From: Algoriphagus limi
GTDB lineage: Bacteria; Bacteroidota; Bacteroidia; Cytophagales; Cyclobacteriaceae
Length of the DNA: 64,000 nt
Assembly (NCBI RefSeq): GCF_024919275.1
Contig: NZ_JANWGH010000001.1
Coordinates: 682,001-746,000, forward strand
Direction: 5' to 3'
Positions 44,481 to 53,222 of this stretch are shown here, piece by piece (position 1 is the stretch's first letter; every line of letters starts with the position of its first letter). The position numbers and the translations under genes are program-made. The notes below the pieces were generated by a model. That model was not told the DNA's origin, made no database searches, and saw only the letters and a program-made list of their open reading frames with translations.

Positions 44481-44729
44481 TTAATTATTCTGAGGAATTT
44501 CCAGAAGTAGGGAGATTAATTCCTTTGGCGTCGATACTTCTCGTAGCTTTTCATCTTGGAGATAAAGTTGAAGTTGATACTCCAATTCAAAAATCAGCCC
44601 GTTCACAAAAATCGGATCCATATTTAGTTTTTGGATAAAATGGTCATTCTTGCGGTGTCCAGTCAGGGTAATTCCATAAGTATGAAATACCTCAATTGCC
44701 TTTTTTAGTTTCGAATATTGTTGGTTCAT
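44481..44729 (-). CDS. Small protein resembling an acyl carrier protein without the carrier serine
   Basis: 82 residues. The second half (MDPIFVNGLIFELEYQLQLY, then QDEKLREVSTPKELISLL) follows the ACP pattern D-S-L-x3-E-L-x3-L-E-x3-x-I ... T-V-x-x-L-x-x-x-I over helices II to IV. The Asp-Ser-Leu position reads Asp38-Pro39-Ile40, so no phosphopantetheine can be attached. It could be a degenerate ACP that binds a partner enzyme without carrying acyl chains. No fatty-acid gene is adjacent. Assignment is from pattern only. Confidence 0.65.
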   Translation of the reverse strand: MNQQYSKLKKAIEVFHTYGITLTGHRKNDHFIQKLNMDPIFVNGLIFELEYQLQLYLQDEKLREVSTPKELISLLLEIPQNN

Positions 44730-44926
44730 TTTTTCAGGATTCTACTAATAAACGATAAAGCCTCATTAATCAATTCTCAGATATAAACGGAGAAATAAGG
44801 ATTTGTTTAGGTAAATGATTCCCGGAGCTAGATTTTTTGAAGAATGTCAAAAAAATCAATGAATAAGATAAAAGTCACAAATGAATCAAATAGAAATTCA
44901 TTCAAAGAAGGGAAGTCACCAAATTA

Positions 44927-44958
44927 TTTTTTGAAATAGCTGTCTATTCGTAGCTTTG
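44927..44958 (+). promoter_or_regulatory. Bacteroidota-type promoter of rmlA
   Basis: TTTTTTG (44927-44933) and an exact TAGCTTTG (44951-44958) are 17 nt apart; the ATG at 44998 is 40 nt on. This rules out the in-frame start at 44956, which lies inside the promoter. Confidence 0.7.
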
Positions 44959-44997
44959 TCCGAATATTTTCGTGCAATTGATAATTGTTTTAAGACT

Positions 44998-45867
44998 ATG
45001 AAAGGAATTATTTTAGCTGGAGGCTCAGGAACTAGATTATATCCATTGACTATCGCTGTAAGCAAGCAGTTGATGCCGGTATACGACAAGCCGATGATTT
45101 ACTATCCGCTTTCTGTTTTGATGATGGCAGGCATTCGGGATATTTTAATTATCACCACTCCAGAAGATTCAGGGTCCTTTCAAAAGCTGTTAGGAGATGG
45201 GAGCCAAGTTGGGTGTAATTTTCAATATGCAGTTCAGCCGGCACCTGAAGGACTTGCCCAAGCATTCATTATCGGTGAAGAATTCATTGGAAATGATAAA
45301 GTAGCGCTAATTCTTGGCGATAATATTTTTTATGGTTCTGGATTGCATAAGACCTTAAAGGAAAATACAAATCCCGAAGGGGGAGTGGTTTTTGCTTATC
45401 ATGTGACCGATCCTGAAAGATATGGTGTAGTTGAATTTGACGAGAACCAAAAAGCCATTAGCATTGAGGAAAAGCCCACCAATCCCAAGTCTAATTATGC
45501 TGTTCCTGGGCTTTATTTTTATGATAATCGAGTTGTAGAAATAGCAAAGAATATCAAGCCCAGCCCAAGAGGAGAGTTAGAAATCACTGACGTAAATAAT
45601 GCCTATTTGAAGATGGATGCTTTGCAGGTGGCTATTTTGAATCGAGGTACTGCTTGGTTGGATACTGGAACGCATCAATCATTGCTTCAGGCGGCCCAAT
45701 TTGTAGAGGTCATTGAGGAGCGACAAGGATTGAAAATAGGCTGTATAGAAGAAATTGCCTATAGATCGGGATTTATTGGTAAAGAGGAACTCTTGAAAGC
45801 TGCTGACCGATTAGGAAAAAGCGGCTATGGCGACTATTTGAAGCGGTTGGTTACCCTAAAACATTAA
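44998..45867 (+). CDS. rmlA: Glucose-1-phosphate thymidylyltransferase
   Basis: 289 residues from ATG 44998 ([18 protein letters not shown]). The nucleotide-binding [27 protein letters not shown] (two parts), GDNIFYG and [10 protein letters not shown] segments identify RmlA/RfbA. It makes dTDP-glucose from dTTP and glucose-1-phosphate for rhamnose and other deoxysugars of surface polysaccharide. The usual rmlB, C and D genes are not alongside, so the pathway genes are scattered here. Confidence 0.93.
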   Translation: MKGIILAGGSGTRLYPLTIAVSKQLMPVYDKPMIYYPLSVLMMAGIRDILIITTPEDSGSFQKLLGDGSQVGCNFQYAVQPAPEGLAQAFIIGEEFIGNDKVALILGDNIFYGSGLHKTLKENTNPEGGVVFAYHVTDPERYGVVEFDENQKAISIEEKPTNPKSNYAVPGLYFYDNRVVEIAKNIKPSPRGELEITDVNNAYLKMDALQVAILNRGTAWLDTGTHQSLLQAAQFVEVIEERQGLKIGCIEEIAYRSGFIGKEELLKAADRLGKSGYGDYLKRLVTLKH

Positions 45868-45894
45868 AGACTTTTGGTTAAATCCAAAAGTCTT
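45867..45894. terminator. Hairpin between convergent rmlA and the ROK kinase gene
   Basis: An 11-bp perfect stem AAGACTTTTGG / CCAAAAGTCTT with a 6-nt loop overlaps both gene ends. The T-rich tails are short, so termination strength is uncertain. Confidence 0.55.
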
Positions 45895-46552
45895 CTTCCC
45901 ACATTTTGAAACCTCCTTTGAAGGCATTTTGATTGGTTCCCAATCTACATCCACCTGGAAGATTTTGCAATAATTTCGAATTTCCTCCCCCTAAGACGAT
46001 ATCGTCTGGTTGAAGCGCATCAGAGAATATTTCTACCACTTTTCTGACATGCTTTTCCCAGCGTTTTTGCCCGTTTTTCTGCAAATAAGCTTTACCGAGG
46101 TAGTTTTCAAAAGTTGATTTTTTGTAAGGGAGATGTCCTCCCTCGATCGGGATAATGGTATGATTCAACACCATTGCGGTGCCTAAACCAGTTCCCAAGC
46201 CTAAAAACAAAAGTTTTTTCCCTTCATAACTTCCCAAGGCCTGCATAGCAGCATCATTTAGAATTTTAATGGGCATTCCAAATGCTGCTTCGAAATCAAA
46301 TTTAGACCAACCAGAACCCATGTTAACCGGGTCATTTATAATTTTATTGTGCTTGACTACCCCAGGGTATCCAATTGTAATCATATCATATTCCCAGTTG
46401 GAGGCATTTTCTTTCACCAAAGGAACCATCTTTTCAGGTGTGAAATCAGGGCCTGAAGGGATCTTAATTCGTTCTTTTGCGCCTGATGCAAGGATTTTTA
46501 CATTTGAACCACCAATGTCGATTACAAGGATTTTTTTTGAGGTTTTTTCCAT
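45878..46552 (-). CDS. ROK-family sugar kinase, polyphosphate-glucokinase-like
   Basis: 224 residues from ATG 46552; the frame from 46603 adds 17 residues not typical of the family. ATP/phosphate motif VIDIGGSNVKI, the TIGYPGVV segment, catalytic LNDAAMQALG (Asp), and GLGTGLGTA. It is short and lacks the ROK zinc-binding CGCxGCxE motif, which places it with the polyphosphate or ATP glucokinases. It probably phosphorylates glucose in the cytoplasm. Confidence 0.83.
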   Translation of the reverse strand: MEKTSKKILVIDIGGSNVKILASGAKERIKIPSGPDFTPEKMVPLVKENASNWEYDMITIGYPGVVKHNKIINDPVNMGSGWSKFDFEAAFGMPIKILNDAAMQALGSYEGKKLLFLGLGTGLGTAMVLNHTIIPIEGGHLPYKKSTFENYLGKAYLQKNGQKRWEKHVRKVVEIFSDALQPDDIVLGGGNSKLLQNLPGGCRLGTNQNAFKGGFKMWEEDFWI

Positions 46553-46672
46553 TCGAGTGATAAGGGCTTTAGGATATAAAGCTGTTTGGTATTCGTTTAA
46601 CACCCGAAACTAAAAAAATTAATAGAAAAAGCAGGTTTTGAAGGGCGATTAAATCCCAGTAAAATTCAAAAA

Positions 46673-47290
46673 TTAAACAGCAATCAATTTAAAGTGATAA
46701 TGGTCATTATTTTCTCTGTTTCTTTTTATTTCCTGGCTGAGATGGTAGAATGCTTCCAAGAGTATAGCATTTTCCAGCATTCCTGCATAAATAGCTTTAT
46801 AACCGATCAATTCGATTAATCGCTTGACCTGTTTTTTATGGTCTAGCGAGTTTCCACAGAAATAAGTTTCTTTTACAAAGCCTAATATATCTGCCTCAGG
46901 ATAATCTAGTCCAAGGTTATTAAAGGCTTTGAATAGAATAGCTTTTGGAATGGCTTCCTGAATTTGTAAAGTATTGGACTTGTACAAGTCATTACTATCT
47001 AGCCTATTGGTGCAATCAATGATGATTTTTTCATCCAAATCCACACCTTTTAAGCTTTCACAAATAGCAGGCAGGTATTGATCATCACAACAGATCAAAA
47101 CAAAATCTGATTGGATAATGGCAGACTCATAGGGGCAGAGTCGATTATAAAATCTATTGAGAATTTTCCATTCTGGAAGTTCTGTATCAAAATCACTTCT
47201 TACACCGAAAACTACATCAACTCCGGCCTCAAGAAATTTTTTGCCTAGGGTTTTACCTAGGTTGGTTCCGCCTAATATTCCGACTTTCAT
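46673..47290 (-). CDS. Rossmann-fold oxidoreductase, F420:NADP reductase-like
   Basis: 205 residues. N-terminal GILGGTNLGKTLGKKF is the dinucleotide-binding loop, followed by FGVRSD, ICCDDQ, IIDCTNR and a LFKAFNNLG motif as in NADPH-dependent F420 reductase-like proteins. Bacteroidota do not make F420, so a different cofactor or substrate is expected. Preceded by a good promoter. Confidence 0.8.
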   Translation of the reverse strand: MKVGILGGTNLGKTLGKKFLEAGVDVVFGVRSDFDTELPEWKILNRFYNRLCPYESAIIQSDFVLICCDDQYLPAICESLKGVDLDEKIIIDCTNRLDSNDLYKSNTLQIQEAIPKAILFKAFNNLGLDYPEADILGFVKETYFCGNSLDHKKQVKRLIELIGYKAIYAGMLENAILLEAFYHLSQEIKRNRENNDHYHFKLIAV

Positions 47291-47625
47291 AAGTTTTAAT
47301 TTAAGGGTAGAAAAAATCGAAAACTACTTGATAATCAGACGAAAGCTATTGTATAATTTAATTATTACAAAATTTAATTTTGGATTTTACTTATAAATAA
47401 TGCACAAACCAAAATAATCTATTCCAACGTCAATTTTTGTAAGTTGAATTAAAAGCTAAAAATCAAGTAATGCTTGTTAGATGCTTGAAAATCAGTAAAA
47501 AGTGGAAGGTGATTCATGAGAAGAACCACTAAAAAAAGAGAAAACTTGTAATGCTTTTGGTTGGCAAAGTAAACATTGGATAATGTTCAATAGAATGAAA
47601 TTGAAATGAAAAACGAGAGTTTCCT
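47291..47625. other. Long AT-rich intergenic stretch between the Rossmann oxidoreductase and the arsenic cluster
   Basis: 335 nt without a credible gene. Its left part holds the promoter described separately; the rest shows only very short frames (an 11-codon frame at about 47517) and no hairpin of note. The transcript of the arsC gene presumably ends in the right part, but I see no clear terminator. Confidence 0.6.
47341..47372 (-). promoter_or_regulatory. Promoter of the F420:NADP reductase-like gene
   Basis: On the minus strand TTTTG (47372-47368) is 19 nt from TAGCTTTC (47348-47341), seven of eight matches to the Bacteroidota -7 element. The gene's ATG is about 50 nt downstream. Confidence 0.6.
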
Positions 47626-48258
47626 TTATGCTGGCATTTTCACATTCGAGAATACATAAAACATCTCACTTGCTATTTGCAACGATCGCTCATCATACTT
47701 TGCCGATTCCTCGGAGGTATTATCAAACTCCTTGGGGTCTTCATACCTGACAGGGATTCTTTTTTCTGTTCCAGGAATAAAAGGACAGTTTTCATCTGCA
47801 TGAGAACAGGTAATCACGGCCGCAAATTGTGAGCCCTTATTGATGGGGTCATTAAAGAGTTTGGAAAACGCAGTGATGGCTTCCTTGTCATCCGAATGAA
47901 AAACATAATAAACAGGATTAGCATCACCTTTAGCTGATACCTTAAAACCACTTCTTTTGATTGATGCAACGGCTCTCTCATTGAATGCGGTAATTTCAAC
48001 ACCTCCGGAGTAGCAATTAGCAGGAATTCCAAAATAGTCGGCTGCTGTTTGTGCCCAAATCTGGGAGAACTGACTTCTTCTGGAATTGTGGGTACAAATA
48101 AAGTTGAGGTTGATTTCCTGTCCCTGATCGATTTTTGATTGAATATATTCGATAAGAGGATTAAGCACTCGAATTCGATCTTCCGGTATAATCAGTTGCC
48201 TTGCCTTTTCAATCGATGTTAAAAGCTCAGGATATACTCCAAGTTTTTTTGTTGGCAT
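47626..48258 (-). CDS. arsC: Thioredoxin-coupled-type arsenate reductase, LMW-PTPase family
   Basis: 210 residues. The phosphatase loop CTHNSRRSQ holds Cys55 and Arg61 (C-x5-R). ITCSHADENCPFIPG has Cys153 and Cys160 seven apart, matching the Cys82/Cys89 relay of S. aureus ArsC, so all three redox cysteines are present. It should reduce arsenate to arsenite, with thioredoxin as reductant. The N-terminal 50 residues are longer than in the S. aureus enzyme. It is third in the arsR-DUF6428-arsC cluster, 21 nt after the DUF6428 stop. Protein-tyrosine phosphatase activity is the alternative. Confidence 0.88.
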   Translation of the reverse strand: MPTKKLGVYPELLTSIEKARQLIIPEDRIRVLNPLIEYIQSKIDQGQEINLNFICTHNSRRSQFSQIWAQTAADYFGIPANCYSGGVEITAFNERAVASIKRSGFKVSAKGDANPVYYVFHSDDKEAITAFSKLFNDPINKGSQFAAVITCSHADENCPFIPGTEKRIPVRYEDPKEFDNTSEESAKYDERSLQIASEMFYVFSNVKMPA

Positions 48259-48279
48259 GCTTAAGAGGCTTTAATATTA

Positions 48280-48750
48280 TTAACAACAACCAGAGCCAGG
48301 GATGCAAGCATCTTTCTGAATTTGTTTGGTAGAAAGCCTGATTTTTGGTTTTTCTTGAGGTATCCCGCATTTATCTTTCGCAAGGCAATCAGTCTGAGTG
48401 CTTGTTAGAAGAAATTTACCGTCCTGAAATTTCAATCCATACTTACCGATTGTATCTCCCTGATATTCTACTTCAATTTCAAGATTTTCCAGTCCAAGTT
48501 TTTCCTCTGATAGTTCAATAATAGAGCGAAGTTTATGAGCGCTTAATCGGTGGTCATAATCGGTAGATGTAAATAGCTGAAAGTTGATAACTGATTCTTT
48601 GCGGATCGTTCCTCCACAATCGATGAAGTGTTTTTGAATGCTTCCTACTTCAGTTACATGGAAATAGGGAGGAATTTGTTTGCCACTTGGAAGAATAAAT
48701 ACTACTTCGTTTAACTCTGACAATGCTGATTTGATTTCTGATAAGTTCAT
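48280..48750 (-). CDS. DUF6428 family protein (arsenic-cluster associated)
   Basis: 156 residues, family recurrently found between arsR and arsC in Bacteroidota. Visible features: GKQIPPYFHVTEVG, CGGTIRKE and LSAHKLRSIIELSEE. The C-terminus is cysteine-rich: CLAKDKCG and a last CIPGSGCC, which could bind arsenite or another soft metal. No catalytic motif known. Preceded by an exact copy of the arsR operator. Confidence 0.82.
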   Translation of the reverse strand: MNLSEIKSALSELNEVVFILPSGKQIPPYFHVTEVGSIQKHFIDCGGTIRKESVINFQLFTSTDYDHRLSAHKLRSIIELSEEKLGLENLEIEVEYQGDTIGKYGLKFQDGKFLLTSTQTDCLAKDKCGIPQEKPKIRLSTKQIQKDACIPGSGCC

Positions 48751-48753
48751 TTA

Positions 48754-48769
48754 ATTGCAATATTACGAT
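48754..48769. promoter_or_regulatory. Second copy of the ArsR-cluster operator
   Basis: ATTGCAATATTACGAT, identical over 16 bases to the copy upstream of arsR (49139-49154), and lying 4 nt before the DUF6428 start. It is an imperfect palindrome centred on AATATT (minus-strand reading ATCGTAATATTGCAAT). The short spacing to the ATG suggests it acts as an operator or internal block. Confidence 0.65.
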
Positions 48770-48787
48770 AAAGAGGAATAAATTTTT

Positions 48788-49123
48788 TTAGCAACAATCT
48801 CCTGAAGATGGAGACGCAAATTGATTGAATATTTCATTAAACTGATTTTTAATTTCAGCCCATCGCTCAGGATTGATGCAATAGCTAATTCGTGAGCCTT
48901 CAATAGTTCCCTGAATAATGCCAATGTCTTTTAATTCCCGGAGGTGCTGACTGATGGTTGCTTGGGCCAGGCCTAACTCCTGAACCAAATCCCCATTAAT
49001 ACAAACATTGCTTTTTAGTAGATATTGAATAATTGCGACCCGGGCTGGATGAGCAAATGCCTTTGCGGCAATTGCAATATGATTTTGCACGTCTGTGAAA
49101 AGTTCTGTTTTAGTTACTCCCAT
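48788..49123 (-). CDS. arsR: ArsR/SmtB-family metalloregulator
   Basis: 111 residues, winged helix: AKAFAHPARVAIIQYLLKSN, then recognition helix AQATISQHLRELKDIGII and wing SRISYCINP. Cys residues are at NVCING, SYCINP and the last two positions (GDCC), so an arsenite site is possible but does not follow the classic ELCVCDL pattern. It should repress its own cluster until metal binds. Operator copies lie before its gene and before DUF6428. Confidence 0.88.
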   Translation of the reverse strand: MGVTKTELFTDVQNHIAIAAKAFAHPARVAIIQYLLKSNVCINGDLVQELGLAQATISQHLRELKDIGIIQGTIEGSRISYCINPERWAEIKNQFNEIFNQFASPSSGDCC

Positions 49124-49138
49124 TTCATTTATTATTAT

Positions 49139-49171
49139 ATTGCAATATTACGATTAATATTGAAAACAAAA
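49139..49171 (-). promoter_or_regulatory. arsR promoter with overlapping 16-bp operator
   Basis: On the minus strand TTTTG (49171-49167) is 16 nt from TAATATTG (49150-49143), one base off TAnnTTTG. The 16-bp imperfect palindrome (49139-49154) covers this -7 element fully, the classical position for repression. arsR starts 16 nt downstream. Confidence 0.65.
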
Positions 49172-49207
49172 TAATTTGTTATTCGAATTTCATGAGAAGG
49201 GGAGGAA

Positions 49208-50590
49208 TTACTTCCCGATACAGAACTTTGAAAAGATGTTTGCTAATAGGTCATCTGTTGTGATCTCTCCCGTAATCTCTCCAAGAAAATAGAGTGACCT
49301 TCTGATATCCATTGCCAAAAAATCATTGGTGACTTGATTATCCAATCCTCCTAATACTTCCAATAAAGATTCCCGAGTTTTAGTAAGGCTATCGTAATGT
49401 CTAATATTTGTGACAACAGTATTTCCAGTCTTGAATTTATCAAGATTTACCAACTCCAGAATTTTGGCTTTCAATCCGTCAAGATTTTCCTTTTTATCAG
49501 CAGAAATAAAAATGGTATCAGGGTGTTTTTCCTTTAATTCTTTGACTAATTCTGGATTCGCTTTGTCAATCTTATTTGCGACCTTCAAATAGGGGACTCC
49601 CAAATTTTCGAGCTTGTTGATGTCCCGATTGATTTCTACCAAATCTGTATCACTCAAATCAAAAAGGTACAAAATCAAGGAAGCGGTTTTCATTTTTTCC
49701 TGAGTACGGCTTACCCCAATAGCTTCAATGGTATCGGTTGTTTCTCGTAAACCAGCAGTATCGATAAATCGAAAAATAACCCCGCCGATGTTGATTTCAT
49801 CCTCAATAAAATCGCGAGTTGTTCCGGCAATATCAGAAACGATCGCTTTTTCCTCATTGAGGAGGGCGTTTAAAAGAGTAGATTTCCCAGCATTCGGTTT
49901 CCCTGCGATGACAGTAGGAACGCCATTTTTGATGACATTTCCTAAGTCAAAGCTCAAAATCAATTCTTCAACAGCTCGTAGTAGCTTTTCAACCAAAACC
50001 CGAAGATCATCCCGGCTGGCAAACTCTACATCCTCTTCCGTAAAGTCCAATTCCAGTTCAATAAGGGATGCAAAATGAATTAATTGAGCTCGCAACTCTT
50101 GAATTTCTGAAGAAAAGCCTCCGCGCATTTGATTGAGAGCAGCTGCATGTGAAGCCTCTGAGTCAGCATTTATCAAATCGGCTACAGCCTCAGCTTGCGC
50201 TAGGTCAAATTGTCCATTTAAAAAGGCTCGCTGAGTAAACTCACCGGGTTTTGCAGGACGAACTCCTTTTTTGACCAAAAGTCGAATGACCTGATTGATA
50301 ATGTAAGAAGAGCCGTGGGTAGAAATTTCCACCACGTTTTCTTTTGTGAAAGATTTTGGCGCAATAAAAACTGATACAAGAACTTCGTCTATAATTCGTT
50401 TACCATCTCTAATAGTCCCAAAATGAATCGTATGGCTGGCTTGTTTTTCTAGATCTTTTCCAAAAAAAACCTGATTGGTTAATCGGATAGCGTCTTTTCC
50501 GGAAAGACGAATAACCGCGATGGCACCTACTCCCTGAGGAGTTGCTAAAGCGACGATGGTGTCTTGCTGTTCAGCTAAAGAAAAGCTCAT
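49208..50590 (-). CDS. mnmE: tRNA modification GTPase
   Basis: 460 residues. N-terminal tetrahydrofolate-binding domain begins [22 protein letters not shown]; the G domain has GKPNAGKST (G1), DIAGTTRD (switch I) and DTAGLRET (G3), NKID (G4), inserted in a helical domain that ends with the family's CIGK. With MnmG it installs the carboxymethylaminomethyl group at U34. It overlaps the thioredoxin-like gene by 4 nt and so is the last gene of the metal-transport operon. Confidence 0.96.
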   Translation of the reverse strand: MSFSLAEQQDTIVALATPQGVGAIAVIRLSGKDAIRLTNQVFFGKDLEKQASHTIHFGTIRDGKRIIDEVLVSVFIAPKSFTKENVVEISTHGSSYIINQVIRLLVKKGVRPAKPGEFTQRAFLNGQFDLAQAEAVADLINADSEASHAAALNQMRGGFSSEIQELRAQLIHFASLIELELDFTEEDVEFASRDDLRVLVEKLLRAVEELILSFDLGNVIKNGVPTVIAGKPNAGKSTLLNALLNEEKAIVSDIAGTTRDFIEDEINIGGVIFRFIDTAGLRETTDTIEAIGVSRTQEKMKTASLILYLFDLSDTDLVEINRDINKLENLGVPYLKVANKIDKANPELVKELKEKHPDTIFISADKKENLDGLKAKILELVNLDKFKTGNTVVTNIRHYDSLTKTRESLLEVLGGLDNQVTNDFLAMDIRRSLYFLGEITGEITTDDLLANIFSKFCIGK

Positions 50591-51042
50591 GGTTTAGGTC
50601 GGAAGGCCTTTTCAATCAATTCATTGAGACCTGCAAGAAAAGCATCAGGTTCTCTATAGCCAGGAAGTTGAGCTATATTTTGAAGCTTTGGTTCTATTAC
50701 CACAAAATTAGGATAGGATCGCACGCGCATGGCTGCAGCCATTTGGGCTTCGCTGAATTTCTTTCCCATGAAATCAAAAGTGCGTTGAGTGTCCTCAGCA
50801 TTTAGCTTGACAGCATAAAAATTAGCATTGATATATTCAATTACTTCTGGATCAGTGAACGTCTCAGCATCCATTTTTTTGCACCATCCACACCAATCGG
50901 TGTAAACGTCCACCAAAAGCATTTTTGGATTGGATTGATTGGCTGCAACAGCTTCTTCAAATTTTAGCCAAGTGATTTTTTCTTGAGAATATGCAGTTGC
51001 TGCGAGAAATAGAAATCCGAAAAGGAAGATTAATTTTTTCAT
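50587..51042 (-). CDS. Secreted thioredoxin-like protein (DUF255/thioredoxin_7 type)
   Basis: 151 residues from ATG 51042 (signal peptide [20 protein letters not shown]); the frame from 51069 adds nine residues before it. Active site CGWC (Cys51, Cys54) in [15 protein letters not shown] and the cis-Pro in YPNFVV. A periplasmic disulfide reductase or isomerase role is likely. The start is 1 nt after the second permease stop, and the stop overlaps mnmE. Confidence 0.9.
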   Translation of the reverse strand: MKKLIFLFGFLFLAATAYSQEKITWLKFEEAVAANQSNPKMLLVDVYTDWCGWCKKMDAETFTDPEVIEYINANFYAVKLNAEDTQRTFDFMGKKFSEAQMAAAMRVRSYPNFVVIEPKLQNIAQLPGYREPDAFLAGLNELIEKAFRPKP

Positions 51043-51043
51043 A

Positions 51044-51943
51044 CTACGAACTAAACGCCTTTGCTTCATTTTGGGTTCCGAATTTTATTTTGGATCGGTA
51101 TCGAGTTAATCCTACTGACACAAAGAAAATAATTCCTGCGACAGTTACCATCATGCCCGCAATGGAAGAGTCCAATAAATAGGCCAAATAATAACCCAAC
51201 AAAGAAACTGCAATTCCAATAATCAAAGTTAATTGGATTAATTGTCGAAGTTGACGAGTCCAAAGAAATGCTGTGGCTGGTGGGACAACCAAGAGAGCAA
51301 CAACCAAAATGGCACCTACAGCTTCAAAACTGCTGACGGTTGTGTAGGATACCATACTCATTAAGCCTAAGTTGATAGCAGAAGCCGGAATACCAATCAC
51401 CACTCCAAATTTTTCATCAAAACTGGTCAGTTTTAATTCTTTATAGAATAAGGTGATAAAGCTCAGAACCAAAATTAGATTCAGAATTGCTAACCACATG
51501 ATTCGGGGTCCTAGGCTTTTTCCCGCATCAGTTATCCATAAATCAATCGGTAAATAAGCTATTTCACCATAAAGGACACATTCTTGGTCTAAGTCAACTC
51601 GATAAGCAAAGGCACTGATTAAAATAATTCCTATAGCGAATAGGAGGGTAAAGGTAATTCCAATAGAAGCATCCAATTGTACTCTTGCTTTTTTACGGAG
51701 CCAATCAATCATCAAAGTGGCAAGAATTCCCAAGATTCCTGCTCCTACAATTACTTCCAAGCCTCTTTGTGTTCCGGAAACCAAAAAGCCAATAACAATA
51801 CCAGGTAAAACAGCATGGGAGATAGCATCTCCAGTCATTGCCATTTTTCGGAGCATCATAAAAACTCCCAACAGTCCACAAGAAATTGCTATCAGGGAAG
51901 CGGTGAATATGATCAAAAAAGCGTTTTGGTCAAATGTCATCAT
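51044..51943 (-). CDS. Manganese/zinc/iron ABC transporter permease (ZnuB/TroD-like)
   Basis: 299 residues, eight to nine membrane segments, ABC-3 family. Motifs GDAISHAVLPGIVIGFLVSG and VALLVVPPATAFLWTRQL (the latter the ABC-contact region) are typical. It lacks any extra domain, in contrast to the upstream permease. Its ATG overlaps the 3' end of that gene by 14 nt. It forms the second half of the membrane channel. Confidence 0.9.
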   Translation of the reverse strand: MMTFDQNAFLIIFTASLIAISCGLLGVFMMLRKMAMTGDAISHAVLPGIVIGFLVSGTQRGLEVIVGAGILGILATLMIDWLRKKARVQLDASIGITFTLLFAIGIILISAFAYRVDLDQECVLYGEIAYLPIDLWITDAGKSLGPRIMWLAILNLILVLSFITLFYKELKLTSFDEKFGVVIGIPASAINLGLMSMVSYTTVSSFEAVGAILVVALLVVPPATAFLWTRQLRQLIQLTLIIGIAVSLLGYYLAYLLDSSIAGMMVTVAGIIFFVSVGLTRYRSKIKFGTQNEAKAFSS

Positions 51944-53222
51944 GGTCTCTTGGGATTGTTTCCTGATGGGGATCCAAGCGTGGAAAATTCAGCCTAGTTT
52001 CCAATAATGCTTCCAGTTCAGGGGTTAATAAATGCTCCAATTTTTCAGCAGATTCGTGGACATGATCTGGAGCGATATTCATGTATTCATTGAGATAAAG
52101 TTCCCAAAGTCGGTGGAGTCTCACAATTCGTTTAGCCTCCATCTTTCCGGGCTTTGTAAGTTTTATAAGGTTTTGATTTATAAATAATTGACCTTCTTTT
52201 TCTAATTCCTTGATTGAATTTTTAATTGCTTGCTTTTGGTGAGGATAAATATGAGTTAACTCCTCAAGACTCAAAGCGGGTTTTCCTAACTCTTCTGCTT
52301 TATAAATGCTCTTCAAGACGTGATCCCGCTGAGTTTTGTCGATATATTTTTTTCGATGATAGAAGCGAAATAGGATGCCTTTTTTAGGGGCAAATAGAAA
52401 GGAGAGTAGGGCAATGAATGATAAGATCACCACGACCCAAGGACCTGTTGGCATTTGCGGAAGAGTGTAAGAAATATAGGTTCCGAAAATGCCTGAAATG
52501 ATTGCAAAAACTGCTGCTAGTATTAAAAGTGTTTTTAATCGATCTGTCCAAAATCTTGCTGCTGCTCCAGGGGTAATCAATAAGGCAGCCATCAATACCA
52601 CTCCAATAGCTTGAATGCCGATAACCACAGCTAAAATGATTAGGATGTTAAAAACCAATCGTATGTGGTGCATTGGTAGCCCTAAAGCTTTTCCAAAATC
52701 AGGATTGAAAACAAGGATTTGGAATTCTTTGAGCATAAAGACCAAAACCCCAATTATTCCTATAGAAAGACCTCCATATATCCAAAGATCACGCTCTACG
52801 ATACCAATAGCATTTCCGAAAATGAATTGATTGAGACCTGCCATTTCAGGATTTCCACTCTTTTGAATAATGGTCAAAAAAACAATACCTATTCCAAAAA
52901 AAACCGATAAGACGACAGCAATGATGGAGTCCTCGCTTAATTTGGTATTATCTTTTAGCCAGGAAGTCAAGTATGTGGCAAGACCTCCAGATGCAATCGC
53001 TCCACCAACGATAAAAAATGGATTCTTTTCTCCTGCCAGCATAAAGCCCAAACAAATTCCCGGAAGAATAGCATGTGAAATTGCATCCCCAAGTAATGCT
53101 TTATTGTCTAGAAAGCTAAACGTGCCGACAAAGGCAGAACCGATACCTAGTAGCGTAATTCCTAAAACCACAAAAGCTATGGATGCATCCTGAAAAGAAA
53201 AGAAATAAAGAAAATCTTCCAT
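51930..53222 (-). CDS. Metal ABC transporter permease fused to a DtxR/MntR-like regulator domain
   Basis: 430 residues. Residues 1-275 are an ABC-3 permease with the usual motifs (GDAISHAILPGICLG, ALLITPGAAARFW). After a basic linker (285-297) comes a winged-helix domain (about 298-365) and a dimerisation/metal domain (366-425) that aligns clearly with the standalone MntR of the same operon: LHRLWELYLNEY against KHRLWEVFLVEK, and DHVHESAEKLEH against DEVHEVAEELEH. Metal ligands equivalent to MntR His77, Glu99, Glu102 and His103 are kept (His370, Glu393, Glu396, His397). The same architecture is known from chlamydial YtgCR. It overlaps the ATPase gene by 1 nt and the next permease by 14 nt. 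Confidence 0.93.
   Translation of the reverse strand: MEDFLYFFSFQDASIAFVVLGITLLGIGSAFVGTFSFLDNKALLGDAISHAILPGICLGFMLAGEKNPFFIVGGAIASGGLATYLTSWLKDNTKLSEDSIIAVVLSVFFGIGIVFLTIIQKSGNPEMAGLNQFIFGNAIGIVERDLWIYGGLSIGIIGVLVFMLKEFQILVFNPDFGKALGLPMHHIRLVFNILIILAVVIGIQAIGVVLMAALLITPGAAARFWTDRLKTLLILAAVFAIISGIFGTYISYTLPQMPTGPWVVVILSFIALLSFLFAPKKGILFRFYHRKKYIDKTQRDHVLKSIYKAEELGKPALSLEELTHIYPHQKQAIKNSIKELEKEGQLFINQNLIKLTKPGKMEAKRIVRLHRLWELYLNEYMNIAPDHVHESAEKLEHLLTPELEALLETRLNFPRLDPHQETIPRDHDDI

Noticed and set aside
49139-49154. CRISPR or mobile-element repeat as explanation for the duplicated 16-mer
   Set aside because: Only two copies are seen, each just upstream of a gene in the same cluster, with no spacer array and no transposase nearby.
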